A stretch of 64,000 nucleotides of DNA, taken from assembly GCF_042408735.1 (NCBI RefSeq), contig NZ_JBHOQV010000198.1, forward strand, positions 1-64,000, read 5' to 3'. The stretch comes from Thermogemmatispora sp042408735 (GTDB lineage: Bacteria > Chloroflexota > Ktedonobacteria > Ktedonobacterales > Ktedonobacteraceae). Position 1 is the stretch's first letter; each line of letters begins with the position of its first letter. Positions 44,851-53,678 of the stretch are shown here, piece after piece. The notes under the pieces were generated by a model. The model was not told the origin of the DNA. It saw only the letters and a program-made list of their open reading frames with translations, and made no database searches. The translations under genes and the position numbers were made by a program.

Positions 44851-44879
44851 TCGACTTCACCCTCGTTCTCGGATATAAT
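44851..44879 (+). promoter_or_regulatory. Promoter of the SPL-like radical SAM gene
   Basis: TCGACT (44851-44856) and a perfect TATAAT (44874-44879) are 17 bp apart. The leader to the ATG at 45005 is about 120 bases and contains two small GC-rich inverted repeats near 44938-44958 and 44971-44990. Confidence 0.65.
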
Positions 44880-45004
44880 TAAGAAGATTTCGAACAAATA
44901 TTCAATTGATTGTTCAGTTGCAGACTTGGCTGGTTGCCGGCCGTTGGCCGCCGGTATGAGCGGGCCAGGAGGCAGCTATAGGCTACTGCCGGGAGGAAAG
45001 CATT

Positions 45005-46459
45005 ATGACGAGTATAGCTTATGAAAAAACGCGAATCCTGCAAGAGTCGTCGATGCTCGGGCGGCTGGCGGAAATCGATCTGGTGGTTCTGGATGCGGCG
45101 GTCAGCACTGGAGAAGCTGGTGAACGAGCAAGGAGGCTGCTGGCCAATCGCCATCGGTTGCTGCCGGCCCGTCCCGCCCATCTGCTGCTCCATGCTCACA
45201 GCCGCCAGGAGGAAGAGCAGGCCCACCTGGCGGCGGAGCGCCTCGCGCCGCTGGTCGCGGCGGTTCATCTGCGACGCCTCAGCAGTCGCACGGAGGTGGC
45301 GCGCGAGGCCCTGGCCCTCCATCGGCTCCTCTTTCCGGGAGAGGAGGAAGGAAGACGGAAAGCCCGCATTCTGCTCTTGATCCGCCGCGGTGGCGCTGGC
45401 AGGCCGCAGTTCATTGCACCCTTTGTAGGCGGTGCCGGCACTACCTGTGGGGCCTGGACGCCGATCGTGGCCTATCGCCGCGGTTCGCAAACCTGGATCG
45501 CTGGCACCCGTTCAGCCAGGGAAGAGCGCGGCGCCGAGCCGATTCGGGGGTTTCTGCGTGGCAATTATGCCCAGGGGGTCTGCCCGGTCGAGTGCAGCTT
45601 CTGCTATCTGCGGGGCCTACAGGGCATGGGCTTCAAAAGCGTGGCTCTGAATCTGGAGGAAGTTCTTCCGGAGCTAGAGCGGCTGCCACGCGGAAGCGTA
45701 GTTAACTGGGCCGAGCTGGGTGGTCCCGTCGAGGAAGATCCCTGGTTCGTCGACGAGCAGGGCCACGGCTCGCTGGTGCAGACGATCCTGGATCTGGCCA
45801 GCGAGCGCGGCATTGTCTCTTTCTTTCTGACCAAAGGCGTCTATGAGCCGTATCTGCGCCTGGAAGGGCGGCTGGCGCTGCTGGCAATCAGTCTGAACCC
45901 GGCGGAGATCTCCGCCCAGTTTGAGCCGGGTGGGGCCCCGCCCGAGGCCCGCCTGCGCGGCCTGGCCTGGGCGATCGAACATGGGGCCTTGGACCATACG
46001 ATTCGCCTGGGACCGATTATCACGGTCACCAACTACCGCCAGGCCTACCACGAGCTGTTCGCCCAGATCCGTGCCATCCTGGGACCGCGCTTGAAGCGCA
46101 TGACGGTGGATATCCTGCGCTTTTCGCCACAGATGCCGCGGATCTTGCGGGCGAGCTTGCCGGAGGAGCAGGTAACTCCCTTGCTGAGGGAGATGGAGCC
46201 GCAGGTGGTGGCTCACAAGTATCGCCCGTCGCCAACCCGCCAGCTACGCCTCTATCGCTGGGTGCGCCTCCTGCTGGCGCGCTACGATCTGGCCCATGTG
46301 CAAACGACTCCCTGTAAGGCTGATCCGCGCCAGGCCCTGCAGTTTCTGAAGGCAGGAGCGATCAGCAGTATGCCCTGCGCCTGTCATATCAGCTATGGAC
46401 TGCGGGCTCAGCTGCAGCGCCAACCCCTGCCTGTGATCAAGCGCGCTCCACAGGAGTAG
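45005..46459 (+). CDS. Spore-photoproduct-lyase-like radical SAM protein
   Basis: A 484-residue protein. The central part (about 185-440) resembles the spore photoproduct lyase branch of radical SAM enzymes: GNYAQGVCPVECSFCYLRG holds the cluster cysteines C193, C197 and C200, followed by VNWAELGGPVEEDPW, FFLTKGVYEPYL, AISLNPAEISAQFEPG, RLGPIITVTNYRQAY and MTVDILRFSPQMPRIL. The N-terminal roughly 180 residues are Arg/Leu-rich and unrecognised. Extra cysteines near the C-terminus (TTPCKAD, SMPCACH) are possible further ligands. GGGAGGAAA precedes the ATG. It could be a DNA photoproduct lyase or an RNA/protein-modifying relative; the neighbour TcmP suggests the latter may apply. Confidence 0.7.
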   Translation: MTSIAYEKTRILQESSMLGRLAEIDLVVLDAAVSTGEAGERARRLLANRHRLLPARPAHLLLHAHSRQEEEQAHLAAERLAPLVAAVHLRRLSSRTEVAREALALHRLLFPGEEEGRRKARILLLIRRGGAGRPQFIAPFVGGAGTTCGAWTPIVAYRRGSQTWIAGTRSAREERGAEPIRGFLRGNYAQGVCPVECSFCYLRGLQGMGFKSVALNLEEVLPELERLPRGSVVNWAELGGPVEEDPWFVDEQGHGSLVQTILDLASERGIVSFFLTKGVYEPYLRLEGRLALLAISLNPAEISAQFEPGGAPPEARLRGLAWAIEHGALDHTIRLGPIITVTNYRQAYHELFAQIRAILGPRLKRMTVDILRFSPQMPRILRASLPEEQVTPLLREMEPQVVAHKYRPSPTRQLRLYRWVRLLLARYDLAHVQTTPCKADPRQALQFLKAGAISSMPCACHISYGLRAQLQRQPLPVIKRAPQE

Positions 46460-46496
46460 ATTTTAGCGCTTGCTTGTTTATAGAGAGATGGTTCGC

Positions 46497-46525
46497 TTGC
46501 AAACACACTCATTCGTAGATATAAT
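46497..46525 (+). promoter_or_regulatory. Promoter of the tcmP gene
   Basis: TTGCAA (46497-46502) and a perfect TATAAT (46520-46525) are 17 bp apart in an AT-rich stretch directly after the radical SAM gene, so tcmP can be expressed separately. The leader is about 135 bases. Confidence 0.65.
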
Positions 46526-46666
46526 TAAATATAAGATAATCGAAGGATAGTGCTATTTTACTGAAAAATAAAGACAAACCACGGAGGTCGGCGTCTCACC
46601 TGTGCTGGGGGGGCTGGCTCTCTTCGAGCGCCGCAGGCTAACCAACCAGTCAGAAAGGAGAAGGCC

Positions 46667-47773
46667 ATGACGGCCCCACGGTCGACGATTTGGAAGCTAG
46701 AGGATCATACTCTGGCGAAGCACATCATTCTGAGGAAGTATCTCGGTGCCTGGCTACCTATTCTTATCCGTAAGGGGACCAGTGGGCTGCTGGTTGATGG
46801 CTTTGCAGGCCCAGGGGAGTACATAGGCGGAGAGATCGGTTCGCCGTTGATTATGCTCAATGCCTATCAGGGCCATCGCGCTCATTCCATACGACAGGGC
46901 AGGGTGAAGTTCTTCTTTGTGGAGCGAGATCCCCATCGCTCTGCTCACCTTCGACTGAAGATACAGGCCCACCTCCAGAGCCAGCCGCTTCCTCCAACAG
47001 CAACTTACGAGATTCATACGGGCACCTTTGTGGATGCGATGAGGGATCTTCTGCGCAACCTGGCCTGTGGGCGCGAGCATTACGATGCTATGTTTGTTTT
47101 TATCGATCCATTCGGCTACTCTCATGCTCCAATGGATATTATTTGTCAATTGATGAGATATCCTCGTTGTGAGGTCTTGATTACCTTCATGTATGAAGAA
47201 ATCGATCGCTTTTTGAAGCGCAATTGCCAGGCTCAGTCGGTCCATTATGACCAGCTCTTTGGCACCTCCGAGTGGCGGACGATTGCTCTCGATTGCCAGG
47301 ATGCGCGGACGCGCCAGCAGCAACTGCACAATCTCTATCGTCAGCAGCTCTTGAGCGTTGCGGGCGCCCGCTATGTACGCTCGTTTTGTATGCTCAATAA
47401 GAGAAATAAAACCGATTATTTTCTTTTCTTCGCCACCAGGCACCGGCTGGGAATGAAGAATATGAAGCGAGCCATGTGGGAAGTTGATCCTACAGGCAAC
47501 TTTGTTTTCTCCGACTGCACTGGTCTGGCGCAGAGCTTTCTTCTCCAGAATGATTCTCCGCCCATCCTGGCTCAGATGCTCTACGAGCGCTTTCGAGGAA
47601 AGTTGGTTGCTCTTGACGATATCGAAGAGTATGTTATAGCCGATACTCCCTTCTTCAAATACAAGTCGAGCCTGAAACTACTGGAACAAGAAGGGCTGAT
47701 AGAGGTCTACGGCCCGGAAGGAAGAAAGAAAGGTACCTACGCCGATTTAGCCATGACTATCCTGTTTCGCTAA
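46667..47773 (+). CDS. tcmP: Three-Cys-motif partner protein TcmP
   Basis: A 368-residue protein that fits the TcmP family, named for its usual neighbour, a three-cysteine (radical-SAM-like) protein. The motifs are WKLEDHTLAKHIILRKYLGAW, LLVDGFAGPGEYIGG (resembling a SAM-binding loop), FFFVERDPHRSAHL and MFVFIDPFGYSHAPMDII (resembling a methyltransferase motif IV). The C-terminal 90 residues look like a winged helix. It lies 207 bases after a radical SAM gene, consistent with the pairing, although that partner is SPL-like rather than the usual Gp37/68 type. Codon use is less GC-rich than in neighbouring genes, suggesting transfer. The biochemical function is not established. Confidence 0.75.
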   Translation: MTAPRSTIWKLEDHTLAKHIILRKYLGAWLPILIRKGTSGLLVDGFAGPGEYIGGEIGSPLIMLNAYQGHRAHSIRQGRVKFFFVERDPHRSAHLRLKIQAHLQSQPLPPTATYEIHTGTFVDAMRDLLRNLACGREHYDAMFVFIDPFGYSHAPMDIICQLMRYPRCEVLITFMYEEIDRFLKRNCQAQSVHYDQLFGTSEWRTIALDCQDARTRQQQLHNLYRQQLLSVAGARYVRSFCMLNKRNKTDYFLFFATRHRLGMKNMKRAMWEVDPTGNFVFSDCTGLAQSFLLQNDSPPILAQMLYERFRGKLVALDDIEEYVIADTPFFKYKSSLKLLEQEGLIEVYGPEGRKKGTYADLAMTILFR

Positions 47774-47869
47774 GTTCTGACCGAGCTTGGGCTAAACGGG
47801 CTTGCCTCGCTTTGCCGCCCTGCTGCTCGTTGGTCTTACCTCAGTCCGGTGCGCCGACAGGCCAGTAAG

Positions 47870-49080
47870 TCAGTGACTACTCCCCACGCCTGGAGGCGGG
47901 GGCTTCTAGGGGCAAACCCACGCTCTGTAGCCCCAGAGCTTTGATGTTTCTCGCCGCATTGAGGTCGCGATCCAGTTGAGCATGACAGCAGGGACACTCG
48001 AAGAGGCGCTGGTCAAGCGGCATCTTCTGGCGATGTCCACACACGCTGCATGTCTGACTCGTATAGGCCGGGTTGACTTTGACAAAGGTCCTACCAGCCT
48101 CTTCCGCTTTGTAGAACAATTGGTCAAAGAACTGGCTCCATGCAGCATCGCTGATGCTCTTGGCCAGACAATGGTGGTGAACCATGCGGTTCACGTGCAA
48201 GTCTTCAACGGCGATGAAGCCGGAGGCGTTGACGATCTGACGGCTGAGCTGGTGCGTGAAGTTCTTGCGCCGGAAGGCAATCCGCTCATGCACACGGGCA
48301 ATGACTTGGCGGTGCTGGCGTCTCTCAGGCGTTCCCTCTGCCAGCCGGCTGTGTTTGCGTTGCACTTTGGCAAGAGCGCGTTCTTCTTGCCGGAAGAAAC
48401 GGGGAGCAGCAATGGCTGTCCCATCCGAGAGAGTGGCAAAGGTGTGGAGTCCCACATCGATCCCGACCTGATGGGGGTTCTCAGGGAGTCTTTCCGGCTC
48501 ACACTCCACCGAGAACGCAGCATACCACTTGCCTGTCGAAGAGCGGCGGATGGTCAGCGTCTGGATCTTGCCTCTCAAGGGGCGGTGTAAGACGATCTTG
48601 ATATGCCCGATCCCAGAGGCGTAGAGTTTCCCTTGTTCATCGAGCCGGAAGCCGGATTGGGGGTAGGTGAAGCTATCGTAGCGGTTTCGGCCCTTGAAGC
48701 GAGGATAGCCCGGCTTCTCGCCGGCTTTGACCCGCCGGAAGAAAGCTTTGAACGCCAGATCAAGGCGGACTGCAACATTCTGCAATACCTGAGAATGCAC
48801 ACTGGCAAGCGAGGGGCGTTGTTGTTTGAGTACGGGCAACGTGTTGATCTGCTGATACAGGCTCAGCCCCTTGCCGGTTTGCTCATAGACCTTCTTGCGC
48901 TGTTCAAGCAAGTGATTATAGAGCCACCGGCACTCGTCCAGGGTGGCTTGCAGCAAGGTGGCTTGTTTCTTGGTGGGATAGATCCGGTACACAAACATTT
49001 TATGCATAGCTGCGTGGTAGCACAAACGCATCAATGACTCAAGCGTGGCCATTCATCCCCATCCTTGAAAGCAGGGGTCT
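47870..49080 (-). mobile_element. Solitary TnpB element of the IS200/IS605 group (IS1341-like)
   Basis: The element holds only tnpB; no TnpA transposase gene is present. Subterminal hairpins flank the gene. On the 3' side, CCCC-A-CGCC-TGGA-GGCG-GGGG (47882-47902) overlaps the end of the coding sequence, as expected for an IS605 right end that also encodes the guide (omega) RNA scaffold. On the 5' side, CCCC (49057-49060) and GGGG (49074-49077) flank a short hairpin next to ATTCAT. The exact ends are approximate. Mobility would need a TnpA supplied elsewhere. Confidence 0.7.
47877..49007 (-). CDS. tnpB: RNA-guided endonuclease TnpB
   Basis: About 376 residues from the ATG at 49007 (a start three codons later, giving MFVYRIYPTKKQ, is also possible; the frame is open to 49052). 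N-terminal helix-turn-helix and OB-type parts lead to a RuvC-like nuclease with all three acidic residues: Asp in VGIDVGLHTFATL, Glu in IAVEDLHVNRM, and Asp in LDRDLNAARNI. A zinc finger CSVCG...CPCC lies between the last two. TnpB cuts DNA guided by an omega RNA made from the right end of its element. The catalytic set is intact, so it may be active. Confidence 0.9.
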   Translation of the reverse strand: MHKMFVYRIYPTKKQATLLQATLDECRWLYNHLLEQRKKVYEQTGKGLSLYQQINTLPVLKQQRPSLASVHSQVLQNVAVRLDLAFKAFFRRVKAGEKPGYPRFKGRNRYDSFTYPQSGFRLDEQGKLYASGIGHIKIVLHRPLRGKIQTLTIRRSSTGKWYAAFSVECEPERLPENPHQVGIDVGLHTFATLSDGTAIAAPRFFRQEERALAKVQRKHSRLAEGTPERRQHRQVIARVHERIAFRRKNFTHQLSRQIVNASGFIAVEDLHVNRMVHHHCLAKSISDAAWSQFFDQLFYKAEEAGRTFVKVNPAYTSQTCSVCGHRQKMPLDQRLFECPCCHAQLDRDLNAARNIKALGLQSVGLPLEAPASRRGE

Positions 49081-49355
49081 TCTGGCCGCTTCTGATAAGA
49101 ACTGGGAGGCGCCGGCATATGTTATCCTTCTCTCCGTGAGAGGCGTATTGGCAGCTCTCCCTCCCCCTCTGCGCAAGGCCAGCTTGTCGTCTGAATTGCC
49201 AGGCCCAGCGTGAAGCGGGCGGCTCAGATTCTGCCAGCATCCTTATCGGGAGGAAGCAGAGAGCGCTAGCCGTCAGGGTCGACCGACAGCCTCAGACAGG
49301 CCTTTTCGCCTGAGCAAAGCCCTGCTCTGTATCTGGAGAGAAAGGAGCGTCGACG

Positions 49356-50174
49356 ATGACCGAAGCCGATCGCGCTGGCGACCGGATTGAGCGCACCATT
49401 GAAGTTCAAGGCATAGCCACCCATCTCTTTGAGGCCGGTCCTTCTGCTGCCCCGCCGTTGCTCTATCTACATGGCACCCATCTTGGCAACCTCTGGCTCG
49501 ATTACCATCGACTGCTTGCTCGAGACTTTCATCTGTTTGCCCCCGACATTCCCGGGTTTGGCCTCAGCGAGCGGCCAGACTGGATGCGTGATATGAGCGA
49601 CTACGTGCTCTGCTTCCGCGACCTCATGGCGGCCCTGGGTCTTGAGCGGGCCGCTCTGGTCGGCCACTCGCTCGGCGGCTGGATGGCTGCCGAAATCGCT
49701 GTCTGGTATCCGGAGCGCGTCAGCAAGCTGGTCCTCTCGAACGCCGCGGGCTTGCGTCTCAAAGGGGTGCCGATGGCCGACTTCTTTGCTCTCAGCCCGC
49801 AGCGGCTGCTAGAGACCTGCTTCGAGAACCTGGCGGCTGCCGCCCCGCTGATCCCGCCTGAGATCAACACCGACTACTTTGTCCGCCTCTACGCCGAGCG
49901 AACCACGCTGGCCGCCCTGGCCTGGAACCCGCACTACGACCCCAGACTAGGACGTCGTCTGCAGAGGCTCCGGTGCCCGACCCTGGTGATCTGGGGAGCA
50001 CTCGATCGTCTCATTCCGCCCGCCTATGGCCAGGAGTGGCAGCGTCTCATTCCTGGTGCACAGCTTGTGGTGCTCGAAGGCACCGGCCACATGCCTATGT
50101 TTGAGCTGCCTCAGCAATGGGCCGATCCCATCTGCTCGTTCCTCCAGGAGTCACAGGAGGTAAAGCCCGCATGA
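49356..50174 (+). CDS. Alpha/beta-fold hydrolase
   Basis: A 272-residue hydrolase: LLYLHGTHLGNLW (oxyanion loop), LFAPDIPGFGLSERPDW, nucleophile elbow ALVGHSLGGWMAAE (Ser), VIWGALDRLIPP (Asp) and GTGHMPMFELP (His), a full catalytic triad. GAAAGGAGC lies upstream of the ATG. Its stop overlaps the start of the flavin-dependent oxidoreductase gene (ATGA), so the two are translationally coupled and probably act in one small-molecule degradation step. The pairing recalls ring-cleavage-type hydrolases next to flavin monooxygenases, but the substrate is unknown. Confidence 0.88.
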   Translation: MTEADRAGDRIERTIEVQGIATHLFEAGPSAAPPLLYLHGTHLGNLWLDYHRLLARDFHLFAPDIPGFGLSERPDWMRDMSDYVLCFRDLMAALGLERAALVGHSLGGWMAAEIAVWYPERVSKLVLSNAAGLRLKGVPMADFFALSPQRLLETCFENLAAAAPLIPPEINTDYFVRLYAERTTLAALAWNPHYDPRLGRRLQRLRCPTLVIWGALDRLIPPAYGQEWQRLIPGAQLVVLEGTGHMPMFELPQQWADPICSFLQESQEVKPA

Positions 50175-51373
50175 GCCGTCCTCGACTGACCTTTCACTAC
50201 TTCCATCTGATGCCCTGGCCCGATCTGCCGCCCGACTTCGACGAAAAGTATGACTCGGCCTGGGTGACGTTGCCCAACAGCATCTACGATCCCGAGAAGG
50301 GTCACGCCCTCTACAACCGCTACTTTGATGAGCTGGAGCGCGCCGACAAGCTCGGCTGGGACAGCGTCTGCGTCAACGAGCACCATCAGAACGCCTACGG
50401 CACCATGCCCTCGCCCAATATCATGGCGGCGGTGCTTACCCAGCGCATCAAGCGAGCCAGGATCGGCATCATCGGCAATGCTCTCCCTCTGCACGATGAT
50501 CCCCTGCGGGTTGCTGAGGAGATCGCCATGCTCGATGTCATCAGCGGTGGGCGCATCATCTCCGGCTTTGTGCGCGGCACCGGCATGGAATACTTTAGCT
50601 ACAATATCAATCCGGCGCTCAGTCGCGAGCGCATGAACGAGGCCCATGACCTCATCATCCAGGCCTGGACTCGGCCCGGCCCCTTTAGCTTTGAGGGCGA
50701 GCACTACAACTATCGCTACGTCAATATCTGGCCGCGGCCCCTGCAGAAGCCGCATCCGCCAATCTGGCTGCCCGGCACTGCCAGCCTGGAGACCATCGAC
50801 TTCGCCGCCGCCCATCGCTATCCTTACATGACCGTCTTTATGCCGATGGAGCAGCGCAAGCGGGCCTACGAGCTGTATCGCCGCCTGGCCGAGGAGAAAT
50901 ATGGCTACGAAGCTCAGCCCGAGCAACTGGCTTTCTGTGTGCCTATTGCCATTGCCGAAACGGATGATCTGGCTATGAAAGAGGGCGAGCGCTACATGAT
51001 GTGGCTCTTTCAGAAGGCCATGAAGGTGCCGACGGAGTTCTTTATGCCGCCAGGCTACATGAGTCTGCGCAGCATTCGGGCGGCTATAGAGAACCGCGCT
51101 AGTTTTGGCTTTGGCAACACGACCTTTAAAGAGCTGGTTGAGCAGGGGGTGGTCATTGCCGGTAGCCCGGCGACCGTCATCGAGAAGCTAAGCTACTATA
51201 CGGAGGTGCTGCATGCCGGTATGCTGGTGACCGGCGGTTGCACCGATGGTATGCCCGATTACCTAGTGCTCAAGCATCAGGAGATGATGGCCAGGGAGGT
51301 TATGCCCTACTTCCGTCGCCAGGAGGAGCCGCCGGAACCACCTCCGCTTGAGACCGCTGGTCGGCGGTCCTGA
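50171..51373 (+). CDS. LLM-class (luciferase-like) flavin-dependent oxidoreductase
   Basis: A 400-residue bacterial-luciferase-like monooxygenase. Features include FHYFHLMPWPDLP, LGWDSVCVNEHHQNAYG (the EHH motif), RIGIIGNALPLHDDPLRVAEEIAMLDVISGGR and GFVRGTGMEYFSYN, all typical of the group. It would use reduced flavin (FMNH2 or F420H2) and oxygen or act as a reductase. The ATG overlaps the hydrolase stop, with AGGAGG upstream. The C-terminus is proline- and glutamate-rich. Confidence 0.9.
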   Translation: MSRPRLTFHYFHLMPWPDLPPDFDEKYDSAWVTLPNSIYDPEKGHALYNRYFDELERADKLGWDSVCVNEHHQNAYGTMPSPNIMAAVLTQRIKRARIGIIGNALPLHDDPLRVAEEIAMLDVISGGRIISGFVRGTGMEYFSYNINPALSRERMNEAHDLIIQAWTRPGPFSFEGEHYNYRYVNIWPRPLQKPHPPIWLPGTASLETIDFAAAHRYPYMTVFMPMEQRKRAYELYRRLAEEKYGYEAQPEQLAFCVPIAIAETDDLAMKEGERYMMWLFQKAMKVPTEFFMPPGYMSLRSIRAAIENRASFGFGNTTFKELVEQGVVIAGSPATVIEKLSYYTEVLHAGMLVTGGCTDGMPDYLVLKHQEMMAREVMPYFRRQEEPPEPPPLETAGRRS

Positions 51374-52436
51374 GTGCCCGCCAGCCTCTGGTCCCCGCCG
51401 AGAGGCCGGGCAGGGGGAGAGCGCTGAGAGACTCTAGAGGCGGTCGCACTGGGGCAGCCCGCCGACCAGTACTTTCGGACAGAGCTGTCAGCTTGCAGGC
51501 GCCCCGGCGTGTTCTCCTCATAGAGAAGGATCAATCTTAGGCGTGTAACCCGCCCTGCCTGCAACTAGACGTGGCCTGACATGGCCTGAGAGTGGCAGGC
51601 GGCAAGGAGGAGATTGGATGTGTTCGCAGCGACTGCGCCGCCGCTCTGGCTGAAACAGAAGCTGCCGCGGCTGGTTTGTCCACGCTGCGCTGCACGTCAA
51701 GCAGCCGCCCTATCAAACCCGCCGCAGCAGAGTGGCCTTTCGCCAGCGTCGTCCGAGGAGCAGGCTGCTCCCGGCAATGGCGGTTCGTGCAAGGTAGCAC
51801 CCAGGCAGGACCAGTCTGAGCAGACTGAGCAGACTGCGGGGAAGGAGTCCTGAAAGCGCCAAAGCGGAGCTAAGGCCGCTAAACTCAACTCGTCCTTCCT
51901 GGCGAAGGTGTTCTCTCTTGCTTTCTTTTGGGTCAGGCTACCTGGCCAGGTCCCGGCTCCCGTGGTAGACCCGGCGACCGGCCGGGCAGCCTGACCGCTT
52001 CTGCCATCCTCTGGTAGTCACCCTGTTCTTTATCTCTCTGCTCTCGTTCCTCCCTTTCCTTTCCTTTTCCGGACAACTGTGGCGCTCTCCTCCTCCCTTC
52101 CCTATCTTGCTTGCCTGCAGAGGTGATCCCTGCTCGGCGCATTGCCCCGGTGGTGGCCGGTGCGGAAGGGCGCAGGCTGAGGGAGCTGATCGCTCGCTGA
52201 AAGGGGCTGGAGAGATACCGAGCGAGACCTGAGCCGCCAGGGCAGTTCCTGAGCTGAGCCGGCTACTCTGCCTCTCTTCCTGGAACCCTCCCCTCCCTCC
52301 CAGCGGGCCCGTCCCAGTGCGCGGTGCCCTTCGCGATCTCCGGCCCCTCGGCGAGACTGACGGGCAGGCCAGTATGAGCCTCCGGCCAATGGGCAAGGGC
52401 CAGGCGGCTCCTCAATCGCCGGGATGCGCCGTGGTC
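51374..52436. other. Long intergenic region, largely non-coding
   Basis: About 1.06 kb between the LLM oxidoreductase and a minus-strand methyltransferase gene. Apart from one possible small gene (51620-51853) I see no supported coding region; the open frames on the minus strand around 51930-52400 are compositionally biased and lack ribosome-binding sites. Confidence 0.5.
51620..51853 (+). CDS. Possible small protein with a CxxC motif
   Basis: A 77-residue frame starting GTG at 51620, preceded by a perfect AAGGAGG 9 bases upstream, which is the main reason to list it. The product begins MFAATAPPLWLKQKLPRLVCPRCAARQ, with one CPRC knuckle that could be half a zinc ribbon, then becomes Ser/Gln/Glu-rich low complexity. 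No family is recognised and it stands alone. It could equally be chance. Confidence 0.35.
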   Translation: MFAATAPPLWLKQKLPRLVCPRCAARQAAALSNPPQQSGLSPASSEEQAAPGNGGSCKVAPRQDQSEQTEQTAGKES

Positions 52437-53678
52437 TTATTTTTGCCCATAAACTACGTAATATTGATACTCTATCTGTAAAATTTCCATTTCTCGATTT
52501 ATCTCATTTAATACCATATTGAATTGCTCTTCCTCGATATTGAGTTGTTGCTGCAAGAGGGGGAAGAGGCCCGGAAAGGTAGCCATCAGGTTCTTCTGGA
52601 GCATGACTCCCTCATGGCGGCCCCAGGGGCCGACCGGCACGCTCAGGGTTTCCAGACGGACGTGATGCAGGCCGAGGTTTTGGAAAAGGTTGCCCAGGCG
52701 ATCGACGATGGCCGGGTCGTAGCCGGCCCGCTTGCTAGCCTGGCGGTACCACTCGATGAAGAGCCTGAGGGCGGGGCCGGCGTTCACAAAGGTATCCCCT
52801 CCCTCGAACAGCTCGATCCAGCCGCCGGGGGCAGTTACCCGCAGCAGCTCCTGCAAAAGGGAGGGCCAGCGGTTAGCCGGAATGCCCATAGCGAGCAGGC
52901 GCTGATGGACGTAGTCAAAGGTATGCCCGGGGAAGGGCAGACCCGCAAGGACATTGCCCTGCAGGAAAGTCACGTTCGGGGGCAGCTTCTGTGCTGGCGT
53001 TGACCACTCCAGATCGATCCCATAGACGCGCGCTTCCCGGAAAGCTCGCGCCATCTCAATGACCCAGCGCCCGGTACCACAGCCGACGTCGAGGATGGAT
53101 CGCACTCGCTCCTTGTCGAGCGGCGCCAGGTAGTTACTTTTGAGGACGTGCTTGAGGTAGTAGTGCTGAAAGTCCAGTCGATTGGCCTCGATAAGGTCTT
53201 TCGGCAGAAGATAGTCCGTGTCGATCAGGTAGCGCCTGGCAATAGTGGGCGCCGCAGGGGACTGGGGAAGTCGGACGGTGGGGTGCTGCTCTATGGTCTG
53301 CTGCTGAGCAAAGGCCCTGCCTATGCCCACCGAGGCCATCCGGCCCGTGACCGCCTGGACCTGAGCCTGCCCGTTCCCTCTACTTCCTGCCTCGGTCACC
53401 GAACAACCTCCCCGGTTGCCAACCGCCGCGCTGACCAGCTCTCCTGGAGCGCTCAGCGGCCTGGGAGTGGCCGTGTCGGGGGGTACTGCCCAGCAAGACA
53501 GGAAGGCCGCCGTCCCTGTGCTCCTACTGGCGTTCAGGACCTGTCCTGGATGAGCCTGCGCCGGCTGCTGGCTCGCTGCCCCAATCGCTGGCCTCGCCCG
53601 CTGTGAGGCCGTCCTCGGCAGCCAACACGCCTTTCCTCTTCCTCTCCACAACTGCTTCAGCCAATGCAAGATCCTCAT
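52437..53678 (-). CDS. SAM-dependent methyltransferase (class I) with long variable N-terminus
   Basis: A 413-residue protein. The first roughly 145 residues are low-complexity (Ala/Gln/Pro/Arg-rich) with no fold visible. From about 150 it matches the methyltransferase at 62717: TDYLLPKDLIEANRLDFQHY, then SAM motif I SILDVGCGTGRWVIEMAR, acidic motif VYGIDLEWS, VTFLQGNVLAGLPFPGHTFDYVHQRLL and LLRVTAPGGWIELFEGG. The C-terminus is helical and aromatic. The ATG at 53678 is chosen; the in-frame GTG at 53690 has no space for a ribosome-binding site. Substrate unknown; it stands alone on the minus strand. Confidence 0.82.
   Translation of the reverse strand: MRILHWLKQLWRGRGKACWLPRTASQRARPAIGAASQQPAQAHPGQVLNASRSTGTAAFLSCWAVPPDTATPRPLSAPGELVSAAVGNRGGCSVTEAGSRGNGQAQVQAVTGRMASVGIGRAFAQQQTIEQHPTVRLPQSPAAPTIARRYLIDTDYLLPKDLIEANRLDFQHYYLKHVLKSNYLAPLDKERVRSILDVGCGTGRWVIEMARAFREARVYGIDLEWSTPAQKLPPNVTFLQGNVLAGLPFPGHTFDYVHQRLLAMGIPANRWPSLLQELLRVTAPGGWIELFEGGDTFVNAGPALRLFIEWYRQASKRAGYDPAIVDRLGNLFQNLGLHHVRLETLSVPVGPWGRHEGVMLQKNLMATFPGLFPLLQQQLNIEEEQFNMVLNEINREMEILQIEYQYYVVYGQK

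Noticed and set aside
51938..52396. Minus-strand frames of 95-152 codons in the 51.4-52.4 kb gap
   Set aside because: Arg/Ser/Gly-rich composition typical of GC-rich chance frames, no ribosome-binding site, no recognisable fold.
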